A stretch of DNA of 32,940 bases from Candidatus Altimarinota bacterium (GTDB taxonomy: Bacteria; Patescibacteriota; Gracilibacteria; RBG-16-42-10; JAQVLK01): NCBI GenBank assembly GCA_028704165.1, contig JAQVLK010000013.1:1-32940 (forward strand). Direction: 5' to 3'. How positions within the stretch are numbered: the first letter of the stretch is position 1; every line of letters begins with the position of its first letter. This document shows, in pieces, positions 15,560 to 24,024 of this stretch. The position numbers and the translations under genes were made by a program. The notes beneath the pieces are model-generated. The model worked only from the letters and a program-made list of their open reading frames with translations, searched no databases and had not been told where the DNA came from.

Positions 15560-15586
15560 GCAATCATTTGCTGAGCATGATACACT
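15558..15586 (+). promoter_or_regulatory. Promoter for the gene at 15614
   Basis: TTGCAA (15558-15563), 17-bp spacer and TACACT (15581-15586). The -35 box begins in the T-run of the terminator. The leader would be about 21 nt. Confidence 0.6.
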
Positions 15587-15613
15587 AGCACCTTACCATT
15601 AAAAATTACTTTT

Positions 15614-16042
15614 ATGGCAAAAGAACAGTTCCGTGCCCCCCATCTAGAAAGTCCTCTTACCGTTCCAGAAGATTTACGTAACAAAGCACGCAGTTGGGCT
15701 AAAAAGAATATACCAGACTTCGAAGAGGATTCCGATCTTGATCAAGCATTTCAACAATTTTCAGGTATAAAATCCGAACTTATTGAGCTAGGAAGAAAAG
15801 ATGTTAGTGATCGAGACGTTTTAGACATTATATTAGAATACAATGAGGGGTGTTTTCCCTATCCTATACATCATGGAGATGATCTATTCTCTGATGCGAG
15901 AGAAGATATGTCTCTCTCAACGAAAATAGTCTTAGCTGAGAGCCTGCTTAATAATAACAAATATCCCAAGTTCAAAATTACAAAGGTTACTAAGAAAATC
16001 GCTTCAGCATGGGAGAAGGAGGATCAAAAACTAGAAACTTAA
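15614..16042 (+). CDS. Protein of unknown function
   Basis: A 142-residue soluble, acidic, probably all-helical protein (start MAKEQFRAPHLESPLTVPED). No signal peptide, membrane segment or known motif. It has its own promoter just after a terminator. Its last 12 bases overlap the 3' end of rsmA, which is on the opposite strand, so the two messages converge. Confidence 0.75.
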   Translation: MAKEQFRAPHLESPLTVPEDLRNKARSWAKKNIPDFEEDSDLDQAFQQFSGIKSELIELGRKDVSDRDVLDIILEYNEGCFPYPIHHGDDLFSDAREDMSLSTKIVLAESLLNNNKYPKFKITKVTKKIASAWEKEDQKLET

Positions 16043-16843
16043 GTTTCGCACCAACTTATCCCAATCCTCCAAACTAAGCTCTTCCGGCCGAGCTTGCTCG
16101 GTATGGCCAAGTTCTAACAGTGCTTTTTTGATTTCTTCGGCTGGGATGCCAAGATTGCTAACTGTATTTTTGAGCTGTTTACGCTTACCGATGAAGGCCG
16201 CACGAGCAAGTTTGAAGAAAGTCTTGGGATCGGATTTGATAGCCGGTTTGTCGTACAGCCTCAAGCGCAGGACCACTGAATCAACCTTTGGAATAGGATA
16301 AAAATGTCCAGCCGGAATAGCTGCCATGATCTCAGCCTGCGCATAGACCCGCACAGACAAGGCCAAGAGATTATTTTTCTTTGACAAGATCTTTTCCGCT
16401 ACCTCCTTCTGCGCCAGCATAACCATCATAGATGGCTTGTGTTCAACTTCTTCCAGGAAATGTCGGAGTAATTTCGAGGTCAGATAATAAGGAATGTTCG
16501 CGACCACTTTATAGTTTTCCGACGGTGGCACAAATTTCAGGATATCTTCACGTCTCACCTCGAGATTTCGATAGGAAATCGTTGTCTCGGTAAGTACCGG
16601 AATAATTTCTCGATCCAGTTCGACTGCGATCACCTTTTTTACTTTTGGTAACAACTCAAGTGTCAAAACTCCCGGTCCGGGACCAACTTCCAGCACCAGA
16701 TCATCTTCACTGAGTTCGGCGGCTCGCACGATTCTCTCCAAGCTTTTACGACTAACTAAAAAGTTTTGTCCCAAACTGTGCTTGGCCCAAAGACTGTGTT
16801 TTTGGAGTAGAGCTTTGAGCTGAGCAAGGTCTGTGAGATCCAT
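16031..16843 (-). CDS. rsmA: 16S rRNA dimethyladenosine transferase RsmA (KsgA)
   Basis: Dimethylates two adjacent adenines in helix 45 of 16S rRNA late in small-subunit assembly. The 270-residue product has the GQNFL motif (25-29), the SAM-binding LEVGPGPGVLT (51-61), the acidic VELDRE after strand two, and the catalytic NIPYY (motif IV, NLPY type). The C-terminal domain with FYPIPKVDSVVLRL is typical. It is encoded after the TPR protein on the same strand. The starts of rsmA and the TPR stop are separated by a heptamer array. Confidence 0.97.
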   Translation of the reverse strand: MDLTDLAQLKALLQKHSLWAKHSLGQNFLVSRKSLERIVRAAELSEDDLVLEVGPGPGVLTLELLPKVKKVIAVELDREIIPVLTETTISYRNLEVRREDILKFVPPSENYKVVANIPYYLTSKLLRHFLEEVEHKPSMMVMLAQKEVAEKILSKKNNLLALSVRVYAQAEIMAAIPAGHFYPIPKVDSVVLRLRLYDKPAIKSDPKTFFKLARAAFIGKRKQLKNTVSNLGIPAEEIKKALLELGHTEQARPEELSLEDWDKLVRNLSF

Positions 16844-16847
16844 GAAA

Positions 16848-16906
16848 AGTGATTAGTGGTTAGTAAAAAGCAGTGTATTTCTAAGCACTATTCACTAGTC
16901 ACTAGC
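16848..16906. repeat. Two opposed heptamer arrays between rsmA and the TPR gene
   Basis: AGTGATT and AGTGGTT (16848-16861) face CACTATT, CACTAGT and CACTAGC (16886-16906) across about 24 bp. Read as RNA the two halves could pair. The right half supplies the last codons and TAG stop of the TPR gene, so its C-terminal LVTSE is encoded by repeat sequence. Confidence 0.75.
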
Positions 16907-18219
16907 TTCACACTTCTCTCCCCTGCACTCTTTCCAATTGCTCCCTCAGGATCAAGTCGCAAAGCATCTTCGTAGTTATCGATCGCATTTTGGATTTCTC
17001 CCACCGCTTCAAAGTATCGTCCCAAATTGAGGTAAATTGCGGCCAAATTCGGATCAAGTTCTTTGCCTTTTTTGAGATAGAATTTGGCTTGTTCATAATC
17101 TTGCAAAGACAGGTAGGACCAACCAACGAGGTTATAAGCCATCGCATGTTCCGGATGATAAGTCAGCGCCTGTTCTGCCAGGAAAAGTCCCTGCGAAGGA
17201 TTATTTAGAACATCATTGTAGAGCCAGACCGGACGCACATAGAGATCGATATAATATTTAGCTTCGTCCTGCTCCAAAGCCAGCGCATAATTCTGAGCAG
17301 CTTTCTCATAGTTTCCCTTATCAAGGTAAATATCGGCAATTTTCTCATAGAGTCGGTAACGTGGCTGGTATCCTTTTCTCAAGGCTTGTGTATAGGCAGC
17401 AATCGCTTTACTCAAATCATTTTGATAGTAATAGGCCAATCCCAGCCAGTAGTAGACTTCCGCTCTTTGACTTGGCAGGACCTTATCCAGAGTACTGGTA
17501 GCTTCTTGGTACTGCCCTTGTACCAAATACGCACTTCCCAAAAGCACCCAAGCATCGACATAGTCAGTCACTGTCGAAGTGATAAACTGCAGCTTATCGA
17601 CTGCAATTTCAAATTCACCGGAAGCTAGCAGCTCTTTCGCAATTAAAGTGTCCAAGAATTCAGGACCTGCTCCCTGAAAAGTATCAAAGTATTCGTAAAC
17701 TTTCAGAAAATTACTAGCATATTGCGTAGTCTTGGGATGAGTTGCTGTAAGTACAGCTTTTTGAAGATACTCCTTAGCAAGATCTCGTTGGCCCAAGTAA
17801 GCATTAATAATGCCAATATAATATTGCGTAACCTGATCAGATTCCTGTCCGTCAGCTTGTACGAAAATATCCAAAGCCTCACGAAACTTATTTTGTGAGA
17901 TTAATTCTTTGGCTTTTCTGACCAGTGGTTTGGGTGAATCAGTGCCCGGAGTAAAATTCTCCTTCGCCAAAATCAGCTCATTTCCGGTTTTAAAGACGTT
18001 GTCCAACACTTCAGCTTCATCAGTATTTTCATCAAGCTCTTCTTCGATCTCAGTCAAATCCTCGCTCAAAGGATCCGGCTCTAAAACTTGCGTGGGAGGA
18101 GTCTCAGTCTCAACCGGTAAAACCGCCGGGCTGGCATCTCCAAGCATAAAAGCGGCATAAAACCAAACAGCTAATCCTGCCAATAAAATAGCTCCGATCA
18201 AAAAGGCTAACTTTTTCAT
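16888..18219 (-). CDS. Membrane-anchored TPR-repeat protein
   Basis: A 443-residue protein with an N-terminal hydrophobic segment (residues 4-26) that is a signal anchor, then a Pro/Glu/Asp-rich linker (35-75), then tetratricopeptide repeats over about 100-440 with typical W/L/G/Y/A/P spacing (for example AEVYYWLGLAYYYQNDLSKAIAAYTQAL and AAIYLNLGRYFEAVGEIQNAIDNYEDALRLDP). TPRs are protein-binding scaffolds. The domain is probably outside the membrane, given the few positive charges after the anchor. It lies between the cohesin-like protein and rsmA on the same strand; its partner is unknown. Confidence 0.9.
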   Translation of the reverse strand: MKKLAFLIGAILLAGLAVWFYAAFMLGDASPAVLPVETETPPTQVLEPDPLSEDLTEIEEELDENTDEAEVLDNVFKTGNELILAKENFTPGTDSPKPLVRKAKELISQNKFREALDIFVQADGQESDQVTQYYIGIINAYLGQRDLAKEYLQKAVLTATHPKTTQYASNFLKVYEYFDTFQGAGPEFLDTLIAKELLASGEFEIAVDKLQFITSTVTDYVDAWVLLGSAYLVQGQYQEATSTLDKVLPSQRAEVYYWLGLAYYYQNDLSKAIAAYTQALRKGYQPRYRLYEKIADIYLDKGNYEKAAQNYALALEQDEAKYYIDLYVRPVWLYNDVLNNPSQGLFLAEQALTYHPEHAMAYNLVGWSYLSLQDYEQAKFYLKKGKELDPNLAAIYLNLGRYFEAVGEIQNAIDNYEDALRLDPEGAIGKSAGERSVKLVTSE

Positions 18220-18296
18220 TTATTTTTTATGAGAATTCTTGAAGCCTTCTTAATATAACGCCTTAAGGAGAAACAGACAACAGAGAACGAAATACA

Positions 18297-18409
18297 TTGT
18301 TATATGGTTAAATTGTTACATTGTTAAGAAACGAGAGATATTGTTATATGGTTATATTGTTAAGAAACAAGATAACAATGCAACAATATAGCAATGTAAC
18401 AATTAACCA
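18297..18409. repeat. Opposed octamer arrays in the gap after the cohesin-like gene
   Basis: Units TTGTTATA, TGGTTAAA, TTGTTACA, TTGTTAAG (18297-18328) and TTGTTATA, TGGTTATA, TTGTTAAG (18341-18364) are followed by reverse-complement units AACAATGC, AACAATAT, AGCAATGT, AACAATTA, ACCA (18374-18409). The left and right halves can pair over about 30 bp. The whole 286-bp gap (18220-18505) holds no gene. Confidence 0.85.
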
Positions 18410-18462
18410 GTCCACGAACTGGGAATAGCCAGTGTGACCAGTGTTTATTCAGCCAGTTCCCT

Positions 18463-18502
18463 ACTTAAGTACTTACTAACTTACGTACTTTTTAACTTCT
18501 TC
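18463..18502 (+). repeat. Octamer array abutting the cohesin-like gene
   Basis: Five 8-bp units, ACTTAAGT, ACTTACTA, ACTTACGT, ACTTTTTA and ACTTCTTC, end three bases before the stop codon of the minus-strand gene at 18506. Units keep ACTT and vary after it. Confidence 0.8.
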
Positions 18503-18505
18503 CTA

Positions 18506-19684
18506 CTATTTCTCAAACACTTCTCTGGTCTTGTAATAGGCAGCACCGATCAAGAAAGAAGCGATGAGTGACAAGAGAGCTAGATCTGCCGGACCAACTC
18601 CACTAATGTCTTCGGGAGCATTTTCGGCTTCACTAGGCCCTCCCACTGGAGCCTCTCCAGGAACAGGCATCAAATCTGTCACTGGATCTTCATCCACAAT
18701 CAATTCTTCTTGAGTAATAGTGAGACTATTGTTGATAGTAGAGTCACTACGAGAAGTAGCTAGGACAGTGACATCTCCACTCTGAGTACCGGCTCTGTAG
18801 ACCGTACTGGCCTGTCCGGAGGCATTGGTAGTGACAACTGTTTCGTCCAGAGTGCCATCACCATCTGTAGTCAAATCAACCAGTTCTCCCTGCATTGCCA
18901 AATCATTGTTATCTAAAACTGTGACAGTCAAGATCAGCTCGTCGATCCCATTGGCAGATAGGACAGATTTATTACTAGTAAAAAGTATCTTAGTAACTTG
19001 AGGAACAACGAGAGCTTCTTCAGTGGCAATAGCCTCTTCTTCTGCTGTTGGAACAAGTTCTGTTCCAGGTTCCACAGTAGCTGCAAGATCAGCTTCAGTC
19101 GGTTCAGCTGTCTCAACAACAGTATCGGTTTCAGCTGCTTCAATCACTAGAGTTGCAGATTCAACTGTTACCAAAGTATCTTCGTTGGTTTCAGCGTTGT
19201 AAACGTTAGAATCTTCAAGATCTTGCTCTTCGGCGCTGTAAACGATCTCAACATCCGTACTACCAGCCAGCAAAGCCTTGAAGCTTAGAGTAGCCAGTAA
19301 TTCATCTGTAGTAGTGTTGTTGTAATTCTCAGGATCAAGAGAAAGCATCGAGAAATCGATCAAACCTTCTTCCGCATCAACCGTGTTACTCAAAACAGTT
19401 TCATACAGGTCAGCGGGAGTGATTTGTAGACCCAGTTCTTCGGCGTCGGCATCTATTAATTCCAAGAAAAGCGGATCATACATCAGGAGAACTTCCACAT
19501 GATCAGATTCGACTCCGGCCGTATTGAGATGAATTTCAAGGTCAAAGCTGTCCCCGACCGCATAAGTATCACTCTCGGAAACAAGTTTGAGGCTAGATCC
19601 TGCGTCAGCAGAAGCTTGCAATGCTAGCGCCAGCGTACCGGTCAGCATCAAAGCTACAAGGGCCAAGCTCATTAGTTTTTTCAT
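18506..19684 (-). CDS. Secreted, membrane-anchored cohesin/Ig-like protein
   Basis: A 392-residue exported protein. Signal peptide 1-27 ends in ALQASADA. Residues 31-182 resemble a cohesin-type beta sandwich (YAVGDSFDLEIHLNT, VEVLLMYDPLFLELIDAD, LLATLSFKAL). A Glu/Thr/Ala-rich linker (183-228) leads to a bacterial Ig-like domain of the Big_1 invasin type (230-325, with NASGQASTVYRAG). A C-terminal membrane helix (about 366-384) and short basic tail anchor it at the cell surface. Cohesins bind dockerins in cellulosomes, but such domains also occur in non-cellulosomal surface proteins; no dockerin is seen here. It has its own promoter and precedes the TPR gene. Confidence 0.85.
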   Translation of the reverse strand: MKKLMSLALVALMLTGTLALALQASADAGSSLKLVSESDTYAVGDSFDLEIHLNTAGVESDHVEVLLMYDPLFLELIDADAEELGLQITPADLYETVLSNTVDAEEGLIDFSMLSLDPENYNNTTTDELLATLSFKALLAGSTDVEIVYSAEEQDLEDSNVYNAETNEDTLVTVESATLVIEAAETDTVVETAEPTEADLAATVEPGTELVPTAEEEAIATEEALVVPQVTKILFTSNKSVLSANGIDELILTVTVLDNNDLAMQGELVDLTTDGDGTLDETVVTTNASGQASTVYRAGTQSGDVTVLATSRSDSTINNSLTITQEELIVDEDPVTDLMPVPGEAPVGGPSEAENAPEDISGVGPADLALLSLIASFLIGAAYYKTREVFEK

Positions 19685-19707
19685 GGTTTTGTTTTAATTT
19701 TCATATT

Positions 19708-19737
19708 ATTATATCACAAAAGTACCCACCTTGTGAA
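19708..19737 (-). promoter_or_regulatory. Promoter of the cohesin-like gene
   Basis: On the minus strand, TTCACA (19732-19737), 18-bp spacer and perfect TATAAT (19708-19713). The leader to the ATG at 19684 is about 17 nt. Confidence 0.65.
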
Positions 19738-19775
19738 GGGGTAAAACTCAGGTTTGCTTAGTTTACGATCTTGAC

Positions 19776-19804
19776 CTGACAAGAATTTTCTGATAAAAGA
19801 TACT
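19776..19804 (+). promoter_or_regulatory. Promoter of the gene at 19825
   Basis: CTGACA (19776-19781), 17-bp spacer and GATACT (19799-19804); TTGACC five bases upstream is an alternative -35. The leader would be about 14 nt. It is divergent from the cohesin-like promoter. Confidence 0.45.
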
Positions 19805-19824
19805 ATCTGTAATAAAAATTCACT

Positions 19825-20754
19825 ATGCCATCCATTGAAAAAAGCCTACATCAAACTTTTAGGGAGACTAATAATTCTGCCAAAGAAATTGATAGCAAAA
19901 TCATAAATCCAATCGGCAGAGATAATTTGAGTAGAGTTAGAAAAAAAGTCGTACGAGATGGTATCGAGACCAGTAGAATACTTGTGGAATTATTAGATAC
20001 AGAAGACATCAGAGCCAAGGCCAAAGATATAATTTTGGTACCGGATAAAATCGCTCTCAGACTTGTTCTAGAGCAGGTTACAAACATGCTGGCAGCACTC
20101 GCATCTCCCAGTTTTACAGAAGCTGTCAATAAAGGTTACGTAACCTATGCTGCCGTTAAACCTCTTATGGATTCACCATGGGAGCAACACGCTCTCGATG
20201 AACACCGTCCTCCAGAAATACAAAGATGGTTCAAGGCTCCTATCAGCTTGCCAGCAGATCCTCATGATAGAGAAGATATTGGAGCAAACTGGATCATGAC
20301 ACATATCGTAGCTGAAAGTGGCTTAGAGCTACTGACTTCAATTAGTTTAGCTCCCTCAAAAAAAGATATGCAAGTTATGTATGGACATTTGCTCGAGAAA
20401 AATAGTGATTTTTTGACCAAGGTATACGGAGAACTCCAAAAACTACTAACCAATGGTCCTCTTACTCCGTTCCTACTAGTGGGAGAAAATGCTCTTGATA
20501 AGTGGAGAGAGATCACCGGACCAGAGCAAGATCCGGATAAGAGTTCTCCTGAACATTTTCGCTATACCTTCTCAACCAAATATCATTCAAAACTCCACAA
20601 AGATATTGTTGTGAACAACGGAGTTCACGGCAGCAGACCAGAGATAAAAGGAAGTGACAGATATGCTGATCTCAAAAATGATTTAGGGAACTTTAAGAGC
20701 TTTTTAATGAAACTCAAAGAAACTTGCAAAACTTTACTCTCATTAGAAGTATAG
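19825..20754 (+). CDS. Protein of unknown function
   Basis: A 309-residue soluble protein with no signal peptide or membrane segment and no motif I recognise. The sequence is mostly helical by appearance, with a hydrophobic patch near 80-100 (RLVLEQVTNMLAALASPSF) and a His-rich segment near 256-265 (KYHSKLHKD). Its 3' end overlaps the oppositely oriented secreted-protein gene by 41 bp, which is unusually long for convergent bacterial genes. Codon use is like the other orphan plus-strand genes at 13155 and 15614. Confidence 0.75.
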   Translation: MPSIEKSLHQTFRETNNSAKEIDSKIINPIGRDNLSRVRKKVVRDGIETSRILVELLDTEDIRAKAKDIILVPDKIALRLVLEQVTNMLAALASPSFTEAVNKGYVTYAAVKPLMDSPWEQHALDEHRPPEIQRWFKAPISLPADPHDREDIGANWIMTHIVAESGLELLTSISLAPSKKDMQVMYGHLLEKNSDFLTKVYGELQKLLTNGPLTPFLLVGENALDKWREITGPEQDPDKSSPEHFRYTFSTKYHSKLHKDIVVNNGVHGSRPEIKGSDRYADLKNDLGNFKSFLMKLKETCKTLLSLEV

Positions 20755-23071
20755 GTAAGCAAGATAGCATACACAGTATTATTCCGTATGACAGCCCTAT
20801 TCCCGTCTTACTCAAAGCAGCTGGAGCTACTAGCTTTGTAGTAGCTGAATAAAGATCATCTAGAGAACGTGGCAAAATACGGTATCCGGAGCTAGTTTGA
20901 TCTAAGATTCCGACAACTTCCAGTTCTGTGCCCTTGGGAGTTTCCGGTTTAGTGAAAGCACTTTCCTGGACTACAATCTTGAGCTCGCCCGTACTGTCAT
21001 TGAGATAAAAAGTGTTGCCACTGTTCTTAGTTACTTCGCCCGAAACTTTCACGAGACGTCCCAGATATTCATCCGAGAGAGCGTCGGCATTGATCGCTAA
21101 GGCTGTGAATTCAGTTTTTCCCGTCAGCTCTTCCCAAGCTGTTATTTTGAAACGTAGACCGCTTGTCAGCTCTGACATCTTGCCTTCCAGTGCTAGTTTT
21201 TGTCCGATTTGAGCTGTTATTTCCGTACTACTGTAGCCCTGAACAGCAACATTTCCATCTTGCAAGTAAAGAAGATTCTTGCCGAGTTGTCCCCAGTCAG
21301 AACTAACTGAAGCCTCTATACAGAGAGTATCTTCCAAGTTCTCTTTGGCAGCTTCCAATGAGAGTTTTTCACAAGTTGCTGAGGCTGTCTGCGTATTTGA
21401 AGAACTAGAAGCAGAGGAAGTACTGTCGTTTGGGGTATCGTCAGTTTCCTCTGCTTCCGAAAATTCATTTTCCTTTCCTTCCGTCACGATTGTAGTTCTC
21501 TGAAAAGTTCCAGCTGTTGTACGGGCATACGCTTCTCCTTCTCCAAAAGATTCGTCATAAGAAATACTATCTACGATTTCTCCGGCCGGATTCAAAAAAT
21601 TGACTTCATCGGCATCATTATTCAGAGCTAAGGCTGATTCCGAACGCTTGATTACTAGCAAACTGTCGGCTTGAATAGTTTTGCTTGGCAGAGTATAGGC
21701 CTTGCTGCCACCGGTAGCTAAATCGTCCAGTTGCCAATTTACCAGATTGACCGCTTCATCTCCCAAATTTTTGAGCTCAATAAATTCGTCTTCCGTATCA
21801 GCTCCAACCGGATTTGGCAGGATCTCATTAATCACAATCTCGTCTGAATAACTTTCAGCTGTCGGCACTAAAATATCAATCTCAGCTAACACTTCATCAC
21901 TTTCATTTTCTCCATCTGTCACCACCAAACTAAATTTATAAGCACCCGCTTCCTCCGCCACAAAACGCGCTTCTTCGTTGTCAGTTTCTAGAATATCCCT
22001 TTGCGGATTATTTTCATCTTCAGCCCAGTTAAAAAGCAGTGGTTCGTCCTCAGGATCAAAAGAATCGGAAGCTTCGAGTACCAACTCTTCACCCGTGAAA
22101 CCCTGCTCCGGAGCATTGATATAAGCCGTAGGAGTCTCATTGGAACTTTCGGTGTGCACTTCCAGTTCATCGGAATCCGTAAAAAGCCCTTGTTCATTCA
22201 AAGCTCGTAACTTGTAATAATAAATCTCATCTTGTTCAAGACCTGTGCTTTCGTAGGAAGTTTCCGTAGTATCCAAAGTAGCCAATGGGAGAGCATAATC
22301 ACCGCTCAAGATCGCTTCATACAGTTCATAACCGCTAATCTCTGCCACGCTATCCCAAGCCAGTAACGCTGATCCTGTTCCAATTTCTTGCAGTATTAAA
22401 TTAGGTTTAGCTGGCGGAGTATGGACAATATTGGCAGCCCCCGGAGTTGGACTTGCTAAGATCTGCCAGTCATCTTTGCTATTGGTATCACCGGTCTCAA
22501 GACGTGCAATTGATTGATCGATCTCCCCCAAGAGTACAGCACCAGACTGATCATCCAAGGCAAAAGTCCCTTGCCAAGCTTCAGCAGCAACTAGATCAAG
22601 ATTATCATCGAGCTCAGAACTGGCTAAACTACCATCATGGTTGGACCAAATCACCGCATCCAGGATCTCTTCGTCGTTCAGCAAAACCAGCTGATCATCG
22701 GTAGCCGAGAGTGAAGAATCAGCTAAATAAAGATCTCGATAGCCATTGTTGTTGCTGTCACCCACTAGATCCGTCTCATCCACACCTGTAGTCCAATGTA
22801 CGACCGCATAATCGCCTTCCGTAAGAGTAACAACGTCTTGAGCAAGCATACTGTCTGTCCCATCCAAATCAGTCAAAACAAAATTAGCCACATTACCGGA
22901 ACCGCTCAAAACATAAAGTTCAGCCCAATCATGAGTACTATCTGCCGGACTTAGCTCGCTAATAAGCACCTTGAAATCCGACTCCTCAGCTTGAACTTGG
23001 GACCAGAGTTGCCAGCACAGTGCGGCTAGAATCGAGAGGAACAGCAGAGAGATGACTTTTTGCGTTTTCAT
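20714..23071 (-). CDS. Large secreted lamin-tail / PKD / OB-fold protein
   Basis: A 785-residue exported protein. Signal peptide 1-28. A first lamin-tail-like domain (about 32-170: VLISELSPADSTHDWAELYV, NFVLTDLDG) is followed by a fibronectin-III-like domain (222-310), a PKD-like domain (313-405: DSFDPEDEPLLFNWAED) and a second, clear lamin-tail domain (408-545: EIVINEILPNPVG, EFIELKNLGDEAVNLVNWQLDD). After a Ser/Thr linker come probably two OB-fold segments (565-755: GQLGKNLLYLQDG and YLGRLVKVSGEVTKNSGNTFYLND). A C-terminal hydrophobic helix anchors it. Lamin-tail and OB-fold modules occur in secreted nucleases and DNA-binding surface proteins, but no nuclease domain is seen. The stop is TGA. 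It lies downstream of the DUF881 pair. Confidence 0.88.
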   Translation of the reverse strand: MKTQKVISLLFLSILAALCWQLWSQVQAEESDFKVLISELSPADSTHDWAELYVLSGSGNVANFVLTDLDGTDSMLAQDVVTLTEGDYAVVHWTTGVDETDLVGDSNNNGYRDLYLADSSLSATDDQLVLLNDEEILDAVIWSNHDGSLASSELDDNLDLVAAEAWQGTFALDDQSGAVLLGEIDQSIARLETGDTNSKDDWQILASPTPGAANIVHTPPAKPNLILQEIGTGSALLAWDSVAEISGYELYEAILSGDYALPLATLDTTETSYESTGLEQDEIYYYKLRALNEQGLFTDSDELEVHTESSNETPTAYINAPEQGFTGEELVLEASDSFDPEDEPLLFNWAEDENNPQRDILETDNEEARFVAEEAGAYKFSLVVTDGENESDEVLAEIDILVPTAESYSDEIVINEILPNPVGADTEDEFIELKNLGDEAVNLVNWQLDDLATGGSKAYTLPSKTIQADSLLVIKRSESALALNNDADEVNFLNPAGEIVDSISYDESFGEGEAYARTTAGTFQRTTIVTEGKENEFSEAEETDDTPNDSTSSASSSSNTQTASATCEKLSLEAAKENLEDTLCIEASVSSDWGQLGKNLLYLQDGNVAVQGYSSTEITAQIGQKLALEGKMSELTSGLRFKITAWEELTGKTEFTALAINADALSDEYLGRLVKVSGEVTKNSGNTFYLNDSTGELKIVVQESAFTKPETPKGTELEVVGILDQTSSGYRILPRSLDDLYSATTKLVAPAALSKTGIGLSYGIILCMLSCLPILLMRVKFCKFL

Positions 23072-23100
23072 AGAAAGCTAAATTAATGTTAGGCCTTCAG

Positions 23101-23163
23101 GTATAACATACAAACATTAAGAAAAGATTAAGACGCAACTTTTCATCTTAATGTTTCCTTAAT
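23101..23163. promoter_or_regulatory. Paired 11-bp direct repeats before the secreted-protein gene
   Basis: CTTAAT boxes lie at 23147 and 23158 on the plus strand, and at 23127 and 23116 (as ATTAAG) on the minus strand; each pair is spaced exactly 11 bp. On the minus strand the pair leads into TATGTTATAC (23101-23110), a possible -10, and the ATG at 23071. An 11-bp direct repeat in place of a -35 box is the layout of PhoB/OmpR-type response-regulator sites. The arrangement cannot form two nested hairpins at once. Confidence 0.5.
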
Positions 23164-23224
23164 CTTTTTGTGCTATGGGAATGGAAACAGGGTATAGGGT
23201 AAGAGGGGCTAGGGTGGGAAAACT

Positions 23225-23312
23225 AGTGACGAGTGACTAGTGACTTGCACTCTCAATTTCACTTGCACTCTTAACACAGCCCTTAGCTTCTAGCTATTAG
23301 CTTATAGTCCCT
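23225..23312. repeat. Heptamer arrays in the gap before the secreted-protein gene
   Basis: AGTGACG, AGTGACT, AGTGACT (23225-23245) and TAGCTTC, TAGCTAT, TAGCTTA, TAGTCCC (23285-23312). Between them ACTTGCACTCT occurs twice about 18 bp apart. The rest of the 308-bp gap (23072-23379) holds the 11-bp-spaced boxes at 23116-23163 and no gene. Confidence 0.7.
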
Positions 23313-23379
23313 TATAAAAGACTTTTGAGACCTGTTTTTTGACTGGCCGATGGATAAGGTCTGTTCAGGTAACTCCTGC

Positions 23380-24024
23380 CTAGACCGCAGCCGGGATCTT
23401 GATCGAATCTTCCTTGGTAATTTTTACAAAAGTAACACCATTCACAAATCCGTTCTGCAAACGACGCAAAGCACTATTGTATTCTGTAAGATAATTGTAC
23501 AGAGTATTAGCATCGCCAATTGCTTCCAATACGTAAGGCCGACTAAGCAACTTGGTATTATTGAGATAAATTTCAGTCTGATCGCTATCTTCACGCGTCA
23601 TAAACCCTTCGTTTCCCGTTAGTCGCATATTGTTGAGACTAATGCTCTGTGCGCCAGCCAGATAAAGTTCATTATAAAGATCCACCAACCAAAAGTTCTC
23701 GATAGGCAAATCAATCTCGATCTTCACCCCTGGCCCTGAAACTTCAGTCTTTCCGTTCAGTAAAGAAAATGCTTCAATCTCATTTTCCAACAAGGCATTT
23801 GCGTCAGCAGTAGATGCTAGATTTCGCAGTTCAGATTGCAGACGTTCAGTTTCAGCTTTGAGATCTTCATTATCTTGAATGAGTAGATTCACTTGATTAA
23901 TATAGTTCAAGGAACTATCGCGACTTAATTCGTCTTTGGCATGTCTGTAGGATTGATATTGTATGATCAAGAGAAATCCAATAAACAAACTGACCGTGAA
24001 AAGAAAAATTGATCTATATTTCAT
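23380..24024 (-). CDS. DUF881-like membrane protein (second of pair)
   Basis: A 214-residue bitopic protein: membrane helix at about 6-22, then a coiled coil (about 40-75: NLLIQDNEDLKAETERLQSELRNL), then a DUF881-type domain (VSGPGVKIEID, VDLYNELYLAGAQSISLNNMRLT, YVLEAIGDANTLYNYL). DUF881 proteins in Gram-positive bacteria are encoded near cell-division genes; their function is not established. The start overlaps the end of the upstream DUF881-like gene by 11 bp, so they are coupled and may form a heteromer. Confidence 0.88.
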   Translation of the reverse strand: MKYRSIFLFTVSLFIGFLLIIQYQSYRHAKDELSRDSSLNYINQVNLLIQDNEDLKAETERLQSELRNLASTADANALLENEIEAFSLLNGKTEVSGPGVKIEIDLPIENFWLVDLYNELYLAGAQSISLNNMRLTGNEGFMTREDSDQTEIYLNNTKLLSRPYVLEAIGDANTLYNYLTEYNSALRRLQNGFVNGVTFVKITKEDSIKIPAAV

